Positions 24,028 to 38,700 of a stretch of DNA of 64,000 nucleotides are shown piece by piece (position 1 is the stretch's first letter; every line of letters starts with the position of its first letter). The DNA comes from Cyanobium usitatum str. Tous. GTDB taxonomy: Bacteria; Cyanobacteriota; Cyanobacteriia; PCC-6307; Cyanobiaceae. Under the pieces are notes generated by a model. It was given only the letters and a program-made list of their open reading frames with translations, ran no database searches and had not been told where the DNA came from. The stretch covers positions 62,001-126,000 of the forward strand of contig NZ_PXXO01000003.1 of NCBI RefSeq assembly GCF_003011885.1. Reading direction: 5' to 3'. A program made the position numbers and the translations under genes.

Positions 24028-24897
24028 GATGCCGGCTGGGTAGAGATGGATTGACCCGACGTGACAGCCCTGTCAAGGGGCTGGGGTCAATTCCTGAGAT
24101 GTGTCGCGGACGGTGTAAAAAAGGCGGTTGATGGGTCACCATGAATCTGCTGACAGAAAGCAGCACCCTTGAAGGGGAGGCCTGGGGAGGTGAGATTCCC
24201 TGGGCCTTTTCTTTGCGAAAAGCCCGGGACTCCCCGTGTCGCCCGGCCAGGACCGGGAGTGCCGCCCCTTGCCAAGGCGCCCATCAGTTCTATCAGCACC
24301 GGTTAGGTCTTGAACCACCCGTTGCCACCATCGGCAGTGTCAATTCCCAACCAGACCCTGAAGCAAAGCTTAAATGTTTGGTGGGTGGGCCTAGAATCGC
24401 GCGCTGGTGATTATTTGGCGCGAGTGTTTGCAGGCTGCGCACCACGGGCCCGTATAACAAAAAATTATTGGTGCCTTTGAGATCAACTGCACCGCATTGG
24501 GTCTTGCTTTCTCCTCAGCCGTCTTAGTCTGAGTTGGTGTGACGATTGCGAATCTGGCGTGTCGCGTCGGTCTGGCAACGGTGTAAGCCCTTGCGGCTGA
24601 TCAATCGCATGATTTCGATGCAGTTCCTACATTGTTATCTGCGGCTGCTCACGGATATCCGCGCTCCAGCTCGATCGGCAAGGTTCGGGATTCACGCCAT
24701 CTCGCAAGTGCTGACCCTCGATCTAGCGCCAACACCTGTGGCCTTCCGGCTTCAATGAGTCGTTGCGCCTCGCGTCAACCGTGGGCTGCATTCAAAATGA
24801 TGCAGCTTCTGCATCATTGCCGTAGCCAGTTCCTCCGTCTCTGTTATTCAGGGATGGTCTTCGGGCAAGAGGCGCTGCCTATGCCCGCGTCGATCCG
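24028..24897 (-). other. 870-bp stretch with no gene seen
   Basis: Short frames here do not look protein-coding, and I find no tRNA-like fold and no copy of the bipartite motif. A GC-rich hairpin made of GGGCCTTTTC and GAAAAGCCC (about 24199-24224) is the only clear local structure; no T-tract follows. Repeated CCGTAT/CGGATATC-like pieces near 24650 have no meaning I can name. Confidence 0.35.
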
Positions 24898-25869
24898 TTA
24901 GCACTGTCTCAGCGTTTCTGCTTGTTGCTTGTAGGACGCTGCCCATTGCCTGAGGCCCGGCTTGGAATCGAGATAGGCCTCCCACTGCTGGTCGGTCGAC
25001 GTGGATGCCATGTCTTGCACGGGCGGCAACCCCAGCTTTCTGCGCAAAGCATTGATGTGCTCAACCATGTCTTTGTAGGCGGCACTGTTTAAATTGTCGC
25101 TGAGCTTGATGGTTGTGCACCACGGCTTTTTGTTGTTCACAACCAGAAGAGGTTTCTTTAATGCCTCCAGCTCAAGTATCGATTGCTTGAGCCCTGCTTC
25201 GTAAAGGGGTTTGGTGGTTTCAGGTCCTCGCCTCGTGCCTGGGGCTAAACCCGTGGAAAACCGCAGGAGCTCCATCGCTGGCCTGGGGCTTTCGATGGTG
25301 GCGAAATCAAGGCTGACATCTTTGCCGAGCCGATCAATGGTCTCAACCTGAAAGCCGGTGATGGTGTAGTTCTTCACCATGAACGGGGCCGCCAGCATCA
25401 TCGGCCAGAAGAACAAGGCGCCAGCAACGGCAACGCTCACGGCGCTGCTGGCGTCGGTTCCTGAGCCTGCGTTTGCCGATTTCCAGCTGATGATCTCGGC
25501 CGGCTTCAGCACCAGGCTCTCTTTGTTCTTGCCGTAGTCGAAGGTGATCTCGCGGCCATCTTTGGAGAGCAGGGTCAAGCCAATCTGTTTCCCGCTGGTC
25601 GGCTCAACCGTCAGAAAGCCGGGACGAGAGAAGGGATAGGTAGGGGGCTGCAATTCTTCCGCCTTTTTCTTGGCCTCTTGTGCCTTGGCCGGATCTTCGG
25701 CGCAGCGAGTCTCCTGGTCCGGGGTGAGTCCGCGACCCGGCGGATATTTGCAATACAGCGGCAGCTCGTTCGCTAGTAGCGGAAGCTGGCTGCTCAACAG
25801 CGCTGCCGCGGCTAACAGGCTAAGCGGACCATGGTTTGACTTCACGACGCAATTGCTCCTGTTGGCCAC
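24898..25869 (-). CDS. exported or membrane-anchored hypothetical protein
   Basis: A 323-residue protein with an N-terminal signal segment (LSLLAAAALLSSQLPLLANE), a Pro/Glu-rich linker with two cysteines, and a beta-rich part (RPGFLTVEPTSGKQIGLTLL, then GREITFDYGKNKES). One membrane segment follows at about residue 150 (AVSVAVAGALFFWPMMLAAP), then a helical C-terminal half. The topology suggests a periplasmic domain and a membrane anchor. It is a single gene upstream of nothing obvious. No family is recognised. Confidence 0.6.
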   Translation of the reverse strand: MANRSNCVVKSNHGPLSLLAAAALLSSQLPLLANELPLYCKYPPGRGLTPDQETRCAEDPAKAQEAKKKAEELQPPTYPFSRPGFLTVEPTSGKQIGLTLLSKDGREITFDYGKNKESLVLKPAEIISWKSANAGSGTDASSAVSVAVAGALFFWPMMLAAPFMVKNYTITGFQVETIDRLGKDVSLDFATIESPRPAMELLRFSTGLAPGTRRGPETTKPLYEAGLKQSILELEALKKPLLVVNNKKPWCTTIKLSDNLNSAAYKDMVEHINALRRKLGLPPVQDMASTSTDQQWEAYLDSKPGLRQWAASYKQQAETLRQC

Positions 25870-25996
25870 GGCTGGGCTCGGGCCTTTATGTAGACCCTGG
25901 AGTGCGTCATTCAGGGGGGTGGTGATGAATGGTTGTACCCATGCGAAATCCGCATCAAAACAAGATCTCTCAGGATCTTGTTTCGTTCAGGTTTGA

Positions 25997-28195
25997 TTAC
26001 AACAATCGCCTATCTAGATGCAGGCGGTTGGCAAAGTCAGTCCGCTGGGAAGGCTGTTCTGCGGTAGCGCTTGGGCTTGGCTGCCCACCATTGGCCGCCA
26101 TCGCCTCCTGACAGCGCTGCAGTAGCTCCTGCCTGAGGACATCGGGTTGTTCGATGCGAATGCCGCCGCCAAAGGCAAATAACCAGCTGCGCAGGTCGAT
26201 GTCGGCGGCCACGGTCCAGGGGGGCAGGTCCAGCTCCACCGGGTACGGGTGGCTGGCGTCGGCTGGGCCTGGCTCGAGCACGTGCGGCGCCTTGGGGTGA
26301 TGCCACCAGCTGTCGCCGGGCAGTGGTCTGGAAAAGCGAGTGTGCTCGATCGGATAGCGCTGCAGGCCCTCACGGATGAAGGCAAAGGCCCAGGGGCTGC
26401 AGCAGAAGCGCAGGGTCACCAGGGCCTGGGTGCGGCGCTGGACTGAGCTGCTGGCCACCGCCAGCTGTTGCTCCAGATCACTGCCGAAGAAGATGCCGCC
26501 GCTGTGGTGCAGCAAGCGCTCCAGCCGGTTGATGGCGGCGGCGTGCTGCTCGTGGTTGCGGCGCAGGTCGCCATCGCCGCGGGCCATGGCGAGGCGATCG
26601 AGCCGTTCGCTGCGGATCAACCCCTGCTCGCGCCCCACCTGGTCCTCTTCAAAGAGGAGATACCAGCCCACGTTGTGGAAGATCAACTGCAGCGGCCACA
26701 CGCGCAGCTCACCAGCGGGGCTGCCTGCGAAGCTGCCCACGCCGGGGTAGCGCTGCAGCAGCACGCGGCGGTGTTCCACGATTGCCGCTTCGATCGCCTC
26801 GGCGCGGCGGGGTGCGGCCAGCGAGTCGCGGCGCACCAGCTGGGTGTCGACCACCGCATGGCGGGCATAGCTGCGCACCGGCGGTAGGCCATCGGCGGCG
26901 ATGCCGGCCCAGCCCAGCCGTTCATCCAGCTCGGCCAACAGGTCCTGCGCCGATGGATCAGCCAGCCGGCCGGCCGCCTGCTGCACCACGTTGTGCACCT
27001 CCCGCAGCCGGGCCGGTGAGAGCACGGCGGTGCCCAGGCAGTAGCCGTGGCGCACGTTGTCGTTGCGGTTGCGGAAGCCGTAGGGGGTGAGGAGCTTCTC
27101 GAGGTCCTTGCGCAGGGTGGCCGTTTCGCCCGGCAGGTAGGCGCCGGGGATCGTTTCTGTGGCGGTGATCAGGTGCTGATGGAGGTTGCTGCCGCGCTCG
27201 GCTGGCCGGTCAAAGGGCACCTGCAGCAGGTGGCGCAGCAGCGTCATCACCCGCACAAACACCGGCCCATCGCCCATCGGCGGCAGCCCGCCATGGATGG
27301 GTGCGGCGGCACGCGGCGCTGGGGCCAGCTGAACCGGTGAGGTACTTGGGATCGCGCTGCAGAAGCCGTTGGCTTCCAACCAGGCCAAGTCGTTGCGGAT
27401 GGCGCTGGCATCGGCAAAACAGGCTCCGTGCAGCTTCCCCAGAAAGGCCGCTGCCCGATCGGCCAGATCGCCCTGGGGCAGAGGCGAGAGGATCGCCTCC
27501 AGCTCTTCTGCGCTGGCGGGGTCGGTGGCGGCCAAATCGGGCCAGGTGCTCAGCAGCCGGATCAGATGGAGCAGCCGCTCCAGATCCAGCAGGCGCGAAT
27601 AGCCATGGCGCTGCAGCTTGCGCTCGCGGTTGGTGGCCGAGCGAATGCGCTGATCGAGCCCGGCCAGTTCGGCCTGCAACACCGCCGCCAGATCGTTGTG
27701 GTGGGTGGGCACCACGGCACAGATGGCCGCAAAACCCTCCGCCCGTGATGGCCCGAAGTGCGGATCGGCCAGGGCGGCGGCCATCTCCTGGATCACCGGC
27801 ACCGGCACGGCCCGCTCGCGCCGGCTGTTCCACTCCAACGAGGTAGGCAGATCGGTGTAGAGCCACCAGCCGATCCACTCCACCGGTGCCGGCAGCGGCA
27901 GCGCCTGGGTGATCTCCAGCCGCCAGGCCCGGCGGGCATGGGTGGCATCCACGATCACTGGAATGCCAGCGGCCACACACTCCTGGATGCGTTGGTGCAG
28001 CCGCTGCTGGATGTCCACCCACGGGCCTTGCACGGCCGCATCGCCAAACACCTCGGCGCGGATGGCATCGGTGGAGAGCACCTGCGCCGGCGGTTCACCA
28101 GGGGCGCTGAGCAGGGGCGCCAGGGCCTTGGACAGGGTGGTCTTGCCGCTGGCGGGCTGGCCGATCAGCAGGTGGCAGCGCAGCGCAGGCGTCAT
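25997..28195 (-). CDS. P-loop kinase fused to WYL-type regulatory domain
   Basis: A 732-residue protein. Residues 8-25 hold a Walker A (LLIGQPASGKTTLSKALAPL) of the AAA_33 / polynucleotide-kinase-like type, followed by VIVDATHARRAWR. A winged-helix region (NDNVRHGYCLGTAVL surroundings) leads to a WYL-type domain (PLQLIFHNVGWYLLFEEDQ) near residue 530 and a C-terminal extension. WYL domains bind nucleic acids or nucleotides and often control defence genes. The frame is open to 28315; I chose ATG 28195, just before the Walker A strand. It is divergent from an HTH regulator and 1.2 kb from the defence operon. Confidence 0.72.
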   Translation of the reverse strand: MTPALRCHLLIGQPASGKTTLSKALAPLLSAPGEPPAQVLSTDAIRAEVFGDAAVQGPWVDIQQRLHQRIQECVAAGIPVIVDATHARRAWRLEITQALPLPAPVEWIGWWLYTDLPTSLEWNSRRERAVPVPVIQEMAAALADPHFGPSRAEGFAAICAVVPTHHNDLAAVLQAELAGLDQRIRSATNRERKLQRHGYSRLLDLERLLHLIRLLSTWPDLAATDPASAEELEAILSPLPQGDLADRAAAFLGKLHGACFADASAIRNDLAWLEANGFCSAIPSTSPVQLAPAPRAAAPIHGGLPPMGDGPVFVRVMTLLRHLLQVPFDRPAERGSNLHQHLITATETIPGAYLPGETATLRKDLEKLLTPYGFRNRNDNVRHGYCLGTAVLSPARLREVHNVVQQAAGRLADPSAQDLLAELDERLGWAGIAADGLPPVRSYARHAVVDTQLVRRDSLAAPRRAEAIEAAIVEHRRVLLQRYPGVGSFAGSPAGELRVWPLQLIFHNVGWYLLFEEDQVGREQGLIRSERLDRLAMARGDGDLRRNHEQHAAAINRLERLLHHSGGIFFGSDLEQQLAVASSSVQRRTQALVTLRFCCSPWAFAFIREGLQRYPIEHTRFSRPLPGDSWWHHPKAPHVLEPGPADASHPYPVELDLPPWTVAADIDLRSWLFAFGGGIRIEQPDVLRQELLQRCQEAMAANGGQPSPSATAEQPSQRTDFANRLHLDRRLL

Positions 28196-28322
28196 CGGCA
28201 ACGGCAACTCCCACCCCAAAACAGAAGCCGCATCCTCACCCGGCGGCTTCTCTTTCGCACGAAAAACAGCGCGGATTGGTCCTGCGGCGCTGACGCTGCA
28301 ACCAGCAACGTTCAAGCCAGCC

Positions 28323-29207
28323 GTGGCCAGCTCCAGCAGTCCTCCAGTCAGCAGTTACGCGCCACCCGCGGCGCTGGCAGACCTGCACATCCTCGACTTT
28401 CTCGAGCTGGCCGGCTCCCAGGCCAAGGCCGGCGCTGCCCTGGCCATGCACCAGAGCACGGTGTGCCGCAGCCTGCAGTTGATGCAGCTGCAGTTCCGGC
28501 TGGTGCCGCGCCAGGGCTCCTCGGTGTGCCGCCACGGGCACAACACCTGCCTGCAGCACCTGCGGCTGGCCTACCGCGAGCACCGTTTGATGGAGGGGCT
28601 GCTGCGTATCGGCACCGATGTGCTGCACCAACGCCTGCTGCACGGCCTGGCCGGGATTCAGCAGGTGCCAGCGCGCTGCCGCCAGGCGGAGCACTGGGCG
28701 GAGCTGGTGCGTCATGGCCTGCTGGATGGAGCGCTGCTCAGTTCCTTCTGCCTGGAACGCAGGCTGCTCTCGGGTCAGCTGCCGCATTGGGAGGGTCTGT
28801 CGGTGATGCCGCTGGGCCAGCTGCGCCTGCAGTTGGTGGCCACGGCAGCCACCAGCCGCCGGGTGCTGCTGCCCCGCAGAGCTGTTGCTCCCCTGCTGCA
28901 TCAGGCCGTTGCGGACCAGGGCTATGGGGTGGAGCAGCAGCCAGCGGCCTGCCAGGAGGCCGAGGCCTGGATCAAGCGCGCCCGCGACCGGCAGCTGGCC
29001 CTACCGATCAGCCCGGAGCTGCTTGGGCCGCGCTGGTTGGAGCGGTATGGCTTGCAGCCCCTGGCTGATCAACCGGTGCTGGTGGAGCAGCTCTGGCTGC
29101 TGCTGCCCCAGGGAGCGGCCAACGGCTCCGCTGCCCGTGAAGCCTTGCGGGTACTACGCCAGCAGCTGCGTTTAGCCGAAACAATGCAAGATCCGCATGA
29201 AAACTAG
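28323..29207 (+). CDS. HTH regulator, LysR-like N-terminus
   Basis: A 294-residue protein from a GTG at 28323. Residues about 18-60 (LHILDFLELAGSQAKAGAAL, then AMHQSTVCRSLQLMQLQF) have the winged-helix pattern of LysR-type regulators. The rest could be the substrate-binding part, though similarity to the usual type is weak. It is divergent from the kinase-WYL gene, with the two starts 127 bp apart, and is directly upstream of the helicase gene of the defence operon. It may regulate either. The real start is uncertain because the frame is open far upstream, inside the opposing gene. Confidence 0.6.
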   Translation: MASSSSPPVSSYAPPAALADLHILDFLELAGSQAKAGAALAMHQSTVCRSLQLMQLQFRLVPRQGSSVCRHGHNTCLQHLRLAYREHRLMEGLLRIGTDVLHQRLLHGLAGIQQVPARCRQAEHWAELVRHGLLDGALLSSFCLERRLLSGQLPHWEGLSVMPLGQLRLQLVATAATSRRVLLPRRAVAPLLHQAVADQGYGVEQQPAACQEAEAWIKRARDRQLALPISPELLGPRWLERYGLQPLADQPVLVEQLWLLLPQGAANGSAAREALRVLRQQLRLAETMQDPHEN

Positions 29208-29369
29208 TTCTGATCAGCGTTTCATTGGCTGCGGAGTGGCTGTCTTTTGCCCCGGCCTAGCGCAGACTGAAGCGAATGCGTTTGCCGTGATGGGCGGCTC
29301 TTCACTGGTGGCTCCGGTCGGGGGCGTGGCTGGGGTGCCTGGGCGGCAGCCACGGCAGGAGGTGCAGCG

Positions 29370-32885
<3,516 letters not shown>

Positions 32886-32888
32886 CCT

Positions 32889-35780
32889 ATGACCAGCGAC
32901 CATCCCGTCAAACGCCGCAAAAAACTGATCGAGGTCGCCATCCCTCTAGAGGCGATCAATGCGGCCTCAGCGCGGGAGAAGAGCATCCGTCATGGGCACC
33001 CGAGCACCCTGCACCTGTGGTGGGCTCGGCGTCCACTGGCGGCGGCACGGGCGGTGATTTTCTGCCAGATGGTCGACGACCCCTCAGCAGTGCCTGAGGA
33101 GTTCCCCACTGAGGAGGAGCAGGAGAAGGAGCGGCTGCGGCTCTTCGCCCTGATCAGTGAGTTGGTGTTGTGGGAGAGCACCACCAGAGAAGAAGTGCTG
33201 GAACCCGCTCGGGAGGAGATCCGCCGCAGCTGGCGCCGCTGCTGCGCCGACAACGCCGAGCACCCGGAAGCAGCTGAGCTGTTCAATTCGGAGAAGCTAC
33301 CTGGTTTCCACGATCCCTTTGCCGGTGGTGGAGCTTTACCGCTGGAAGCCCAGCGCCTGGGGCTTGAGAGCTACGCCAGTGATCTGAACCCGGTGGCGGT
33401 GCTGATCAACAAAGCGATGATCGAGATTCCCCCGAAGTTTGCGGGGATGCCGCCGGTAAATCCGGAGAGCCGGCGCAACCTTGATGTACGGCAGTGGAAA
33501 GGCGCTCAGGGGCTTGCGGAAGACGTGCGCTATTACGGCCAGTGGATGCGCGATGAGGCTGAGAAGCGGATCGGCCATCTCTACCCGAAGGTAGAGATAA
33601 CGGCCGAAATGGCTAAGGAGCGACCCGATCTAAATCCCTATGTGGGCAAGAAGCTCACTGTGATTGCATGGATCTGGGCCCGCACAGTGAAGAGTCCGAA
33701 CCCAGCCTTTGCACAGGTCGACGTGCCTTTGGCATCAACCTTCATGCTTTCCACAAAGGTTGGAAAGGAATCTTATGTGGAGCCAATAATCGAAAACGGT
33801 GCATATCAGTTTACGGTCAAGTCGGGAAGGCCCGCGGATCCCAAAGCCGCCAAAGAAGGTACAAAATTTAGCCGGGGAAACTTCCGCTGCTTGATGTCAG
33901 GGAATGCGATCGATCCAAATTACATCAAATCCGAAGCTCAAGCAGGTCGTATGGGCGCTCGCTTAATGGCGATTGTGGCAGAGGGTGCAAGAGAGCGTAT
34001 TTATCTAACTCCCTCGCATGAGCAGGAGGCCGTCGCCAAAAGTGCTCAACCTGGCTGGAAGCCCGATGTGGATTTCTTTCAGCAGGCCCTTGGCTTTCGA
34101 GTCGGCAACTACGGCATGTCGAAATGGAGTGACCTCTTTACCGATCGCCAGCTCGTTGCGCTTGCCACCCTCTCTGACTTAGTCCAAGAAGCACGAGAGG
34201 AAGTTAAGGCGGACGCACTTGTAGCCATTCGAGCGAGTGGCGAAGTGGAATCAAGAGAGGAAATAAGTCTGCCCGAGAAACATGCGAATGCCATCTCCTC
34301 CTACCTGGGGATCGGAATCAGCAAGATTGCAGATAGTGGCAACGCGCTCGTCTCATGGAAGTCGAGCATGGATCAACCAATTCATTTGTTTACCAGGCAA
34401 GCAATTCCAATGGTTTGGGATTTTGCAGAGCCAAACCCCCTAGGGGGCGCAATGGGAGATCCGCTTGTCACGCTAAGGAACCTTGCACGAGTTCTCGACA
34501 ACTTTCGCTCCTCAATTAGTTCATTCGCCGAACAGCTATCGGCCCAGGATCAAACACTTTCCGCTAACAGGGTGATTTCATCAGATCCTCCTTATTACGA
34601 CAATATTGGCTACGCGGATCTTTCGGACTTCTTCTATGTCTGGCTGCGACGCTCTCTTAGGCTGGTTTTTCCTGAGTTGTTCGCGACTCTAGCTGTTCCC
34701 AAGGCTGAAGAGCTGGTGGCTACTCCTTATCGCCATGGCGGAAAAGATTGCGCTGAAGCTTTCTTTCTGGATGGGATGACCCAGGCAATGCGGCGCATTG
34801 CAGAGCAATCCCATCCCGCATTTCCTGTCACAATTTACTACGCGTTCAAGCAGTCTGAAACCAAGTCTTTGTCCGGAACAGCCAGCACAGGCTGGGAAAC
34901 TTTTCTTGCCGCTGTGATCAAAGCAGGCTTTTTTCTCAGTGGAACTTGGCCTATGCGAACGGAGCTGGCCAACCGCATGCGGGGAATGGAATCCAATGCC
35001 CTTGCCACCAGCGTCGTACTTGTCTGCCAGCGACGGTTGGACTCGGCGCCAACCCTTTCGCGCAATGAATTTCGGCGCCAGCTGAGGCATCAGTTACCCC
35101 AATCCATCAAAGAGCTTGAGCGCGCCAACATCGCTCCCGTTGATGTGGCCCAGGCGGCGATTGGTCCCGGTATGGCCATCTTCAGTGGTGCCAAAGCGGT
35201 ACTAAATCCTGACGACTCGCCCATGTCAGTACGAGAAGCTCTGATCGAGATCAACGCTGCCCTCGATGAGTATCTCTCCCAGGACGAAGGCGATCTGGAT
35301 ACTGATAGCCGCTTTGCTCTCACCTTCTTCGAGAGCTTCGGGTATGCCGAGCGAGAATTTGGCGATGCCGAAGGACTAGCAAAGGCTCGCAATCTCTCCG
35401 TAGATGGTGTGGCTCGTGCAGGGATCCTGCGCTCCATTGCCGGCAAGGTGAAGTTGCTTCAGCGCTCAGAGCTGCCTGAGGATTGGGATCCCACCAGTGA
35501 CAAGCGCCTCTGCGTCTGGGAAGCCACCCAGCAGCTCATCAAGCGCCTGGAAACCGGCGAAAAGGCTGCGGCAGCACTGTTGGCACAACTTAAAGACATT
35601 TCGGGCCACGGTGATTTGCCAACCAATTGCCGAGCCCTGGCCTATCGCCTCTACAACCACTGCGAGAAGAACAAGCAGGCAGAAGAAGCCCGTGCCTACA
35701 ACGGCCTTGTCATCGCCTGGCCCGAGCTCGAAAAACTTTCAGCCCTGGCTGCCAGTCCCATTCAGCCCTCCCTGCTGTAA
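32889..35780 (+). CDS. DUF1156 adenine-specific DNA methyltransferase (defence system)
   Basis: A 963-residue protein. The N-terminal DUF1156 region is seen in IPLEAINAASAREKSIRHGH, then LHLWWARRPLAAARAV. The catalytic domain has motif I DPFAGGGALPLEA (about residue 140) and motif IV SDPPYYDN (about 565), the order of a beta/gamma-class N6-adenine methylase. The region between is large and may bind DNA. It lies between the SNF2 helicase and the DUF499 ATPase, all in one direction with gaps of 3 and 15 bp. It would mark host DNA so that the system tells self from non-self, as in DISARM-like systems. Confidence 0.88.
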   Translation: MTSDHPVKRRKKLIEVAIPLEAINAASAREKSIRHGHPSTLHLWWARRPLAAARAVIFCQMVDDPSAVPEEFPTEEEQEKERLRLFALISELVLWESTTREEVLEPAREEIRRSWRRCCADNAEHPEAAELFNSEKLPGFHDPFAGGGALPLEAQRLGLESYASDLNPVAVLINKAMIEIPPKFAGMPPVNPESRRNLDVRQWKGAQGLAEDVRYYGQWMRDEAEKRIGHLYPKVEITAEMAKERPDLNPYVGKKLTVIAWIWARTVKSPNPAFAQVDVPLASTFMLSTKVGKESYVEPIIENGAYQFTVKSGRPADPKAAKEGTKFSRGNFRCLMSGNAIDPNYIKSEAQAGRMGARLMAIVAEGARERIYLTPSHEQEAVAKSAQPGWKPDVDFFQQALGFRVGNYGMSKWSDLFTDRQLVALATLSDLVQEAREEVKADALVAIRASGEVESREEISLPEKHANAISSYLGIGISKIADSGNALVSWKSSMDQPIHLFTRQAIPMVWDFAEPNPLGGAMGDPLVTLRNLARVLDNFRSSISSFAEQLSAQDQTLSANRVISSDPPYYDNIGYADLSDFFYVWLRRSLRLVFPELFATLAVPKAEELVATPYRHGGKDCAEAFFLDGMTQAMRRIAEQSHPAFPVTIYYAFKQSETKSLSGTASTGWETFLAAVIKAGFFLSGTWPMRTELANRMRGMESNALATSVVLVCQRRLDSAPTLSRNEFRRQLRHQLPQSIKELERANIAPVDVAQAAIGPGMAIFSGAKAVLNPDDSPMSVREALIEINAALDEYLSQDEGDLDTDSRFALTFFESFGYAEREFGDAEGLAKARNLSVDGVARAGILRSIAGKVKLLQRSELPEDWDPTSDKRLCVWEATQQLIKRLETGEKAAAALLAQLKDISGHGDLPTNCRALAYRLYNHCEKNKQAEEARAYNGLVIAWPELEKLSALAASPIQPSLL

Positions 35781-35795
35781 CCCCCACCCAGTTCC

Positions 35796-38700
35796 ATGGC
35801 CATCACCAACAGTGAGCGCGTCGGCAAGGCGCTGAACGAAGTCCGCGATGGGCTGCTCCCCTACATCAGCCGTGAGCTCTACGACAAGCTCGGTCCGGGC
35901 TGGCAGGAACGGCTCGATCCGAGCGTCAATCTGAAGGATGTCAGCGTTCTGCTTGGCCTGTTCATGGAGCATTGGGGAGCTGTGTTTAAGCAGCTGCTCA
36001 GCCAGGAGGATCGGGCCTACGTGAGTGAGCTCAAGGTGGCCCGGAATAAGTGGGCCCATTCCGAGCCCATCACCTCCGACGACGCCGATCGCTATCTCGA
36101 CACCGCCGTTCGGCTCTGCCGCAGCATCAACGCCGTGCCCCAGGCGGAAGCCATCCGAGACCTGCGCTCCGAGCTGCAGCAGCAGGTGTACACCGAGCGG
36201 GCACGCAACAAAGTCCGCTACAAGACCACCACCGAAAACCAAGTCAAGGCAGGGCTCGTGCCCTGGCGGGATGTGATTACCCCGCACCAAGACGTCATCC
36301 ACGGCCGCTATCAACAGGCTGAGTTCGCTGCCGACCTCGACCAGGTGCGCCAGGGCAAGGGCAGCTCGGAATACACCGACCCTGCCGAGTTCTTCCGCCG
36401 CACTTACATCACCGGTGGCCTCAAGGATCTGCTGCGCATCGCCTTGCTTCGGCTCAACGGCCAGGCCGCCGACCCGGTGATCGAGCTGCAGACCAACTTC
36501 GGCGGCGGCAAGACCCACTCGATGCTGGCCCTGTATCACCTCTGCTCAGGCACCCCGCTCAACCTCCTCACCGGCCTCGAAGAGGTGTGCGCCGAGGTGG
36601 GCATCAAGAGCGTCCCCAAAGCCAACACTGCCGTTCTGGTGGGAACGGCCTTCAGTGCAGCGGAACCCACCACCAAGGCCGACGGCACTGTGGTGAACAC
36701 CCTCTGGGGTGAGCTGGCTTACCAGCTGGGTGGCCCAGCGGGTTACGCCATCGTGGCCAACAGCGACCGCGAACGCATCTCCCCCGGTGCCCGGGATATC
36801 GCTGAACTCTTCCGGCAGTGCGCTCCCTGCCTGGTGCTGATCGACGAGTGGGTGGCCTACGCCCGCAATCTTGTCGGCAAAGACGACCTGCCTGCCGGCA
36901 CCTACGACTCTCAGGTCTCCTTCGCGCAGGCGCTCACTGAAGCCGCCAAGCAGGTGCCCAATGCCCTGCTGTTGATCTCCGTGCCACAGAGCACCAACGA
37001 AATAGGGGGCTCGAATGGTGAGAAAGCGCTGGAGGGCTTGCGCAATGTGCTGCAGCGCATTGCAACGGAGTGGCGCCCTGCCAGTCCAAACGAAGGCTTT
37101 GAGATTGTGCGTCGCCGCCTGTTTGAGCCGATCCCAAGTGATGAGGCCGGGGCCCATCGCGACGCCGTCGTCCGCTCCTTCAAGGAGATGTATTCGCTCA
37201 ACAAGAACGAGTTCCCCGCCGAGACACGCGAGGCCGACTACGGCGACAAGTTGACGGCCTCCTATCCCATCCACCCGGAGTTGTTCCAACGCCTTTACGA
37301 CGACTGGAGCACCCTCCCCAACTTTCAGCGCACCCGCGGCGTGCTGCGCCTGCTCGCCAAGACCATCGAGGAGCTCTGGAACGGCGGCAGCAAAGACGTA
37401 ATGATCATGCCCTCCTCCATGCCGCTCGATGACCTCGAGGTCAAGAACGAGCTGCTGCGCTACCTGCCCAATGAGTGGGACCCAATCATTTCCCAGGACG
37501 TCGACGGTGAGGGCTCGATCCCTGTTCGCATCGACGCCGCCAACAGCAACCTGGGACGGCTCAGCGCCTGCAAGCGCGTTTCTCGCAGCATCTACATGGG
37601 CACCGCTCCGGGTTCAGGAGCCGCCAAGCCCGGTATCGGCGATCAGCGCATCAAACTCGCCTGCGCCATGCCGGGAGAAGCTCCAGCGGTGTTTGGCGAT
37701 GCCCTACGGCGGCTGAGTGATCAAGCCCGTTTTCTCAACCAGGACGGTGACCGCTACTGGCTCGACACCAAGCCCAACCTCAACCGCACTGCCGACGAAC
37801 ACAAGCAGAGCTATCTCAACGACCGAGACACCTTGCTGGTGGAGCTGAACCAGAAGCTCGACCGCGAAGGCAAAAGTCGCGGTGCTTTTGCCGGGCTGCA
37901 CCTCACTCCTCCCAACAGTGCGGCCGTCCCCGATGAACCAGCCACCCGTCTGGTGGTGGTGCCCTCCCAATATCCCCACAAGAAGGGTGAAGACAGTGCA
38001 GCCCTCACTTGGGCGAAGGAGGTGCTCTCCGCACGTGGCACCAGTCCGCGCCAATACGCCAACACCCTGGTGTTCCTTGCGGCCGACGAGCGGGCCCTTG
38101 AAGATCTTGCGGACGCTTACGCCTCGCAGAAGGCCTGGCAGCGGATCAGCGACAACCGGGAGGAGCTTGATCTCACCCTCAGCCAGGTGAACCTGGCCGC
38201 CAAGCGCATCAAGGACGCCACCGACGCGATTGATGTCCGCATCCCGGAGACCTGGTGCCATCTACTGCTCCCTCACCAGGCCCAGCCCGGCAACCAGGGT
38301 CCGTCCTGGGATGAGTTCCGCCTTACTGGCGGTGAACCGCGCCTCGCCGATCGCGTCTCGAAGAAATGCAAGGACGAGGAGGCGCTCTATGTGGAGATCG
38401 GTGCCAGCCGCATCCGCCGCAACCTCGACAACTTCCTCTGGGCCAACCGTGACTCAGTCAGCGTGCAGGAGTTAGTGGATTGGTGCCGCAAGTACCTCTA
38501 CCTGCCCCGGCTGAGCAGTGACGACGTGATCTTCAACGGCCTCACCAATGCCCAGGCCTCCCTGCAGGGCGAAAGCACCTTCTATCTGGCGGAAGCCTGT
38601 GATGAGGTCAGCGGACGCTTTATCGGCCTCAAGCCCCAGGGGCAGTTCCAGAGCGCCGCCACCATGCGGATGCTGATCGTCAAAGACGAGGTGGCCCTGG

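Noticed and set aside
24546-24758. 70-codon frame in the gene-free stretch after 24 kb
   Set aside because: Composition is not protein-like, with no hydrophobic or domain pattern and no upstream signal.
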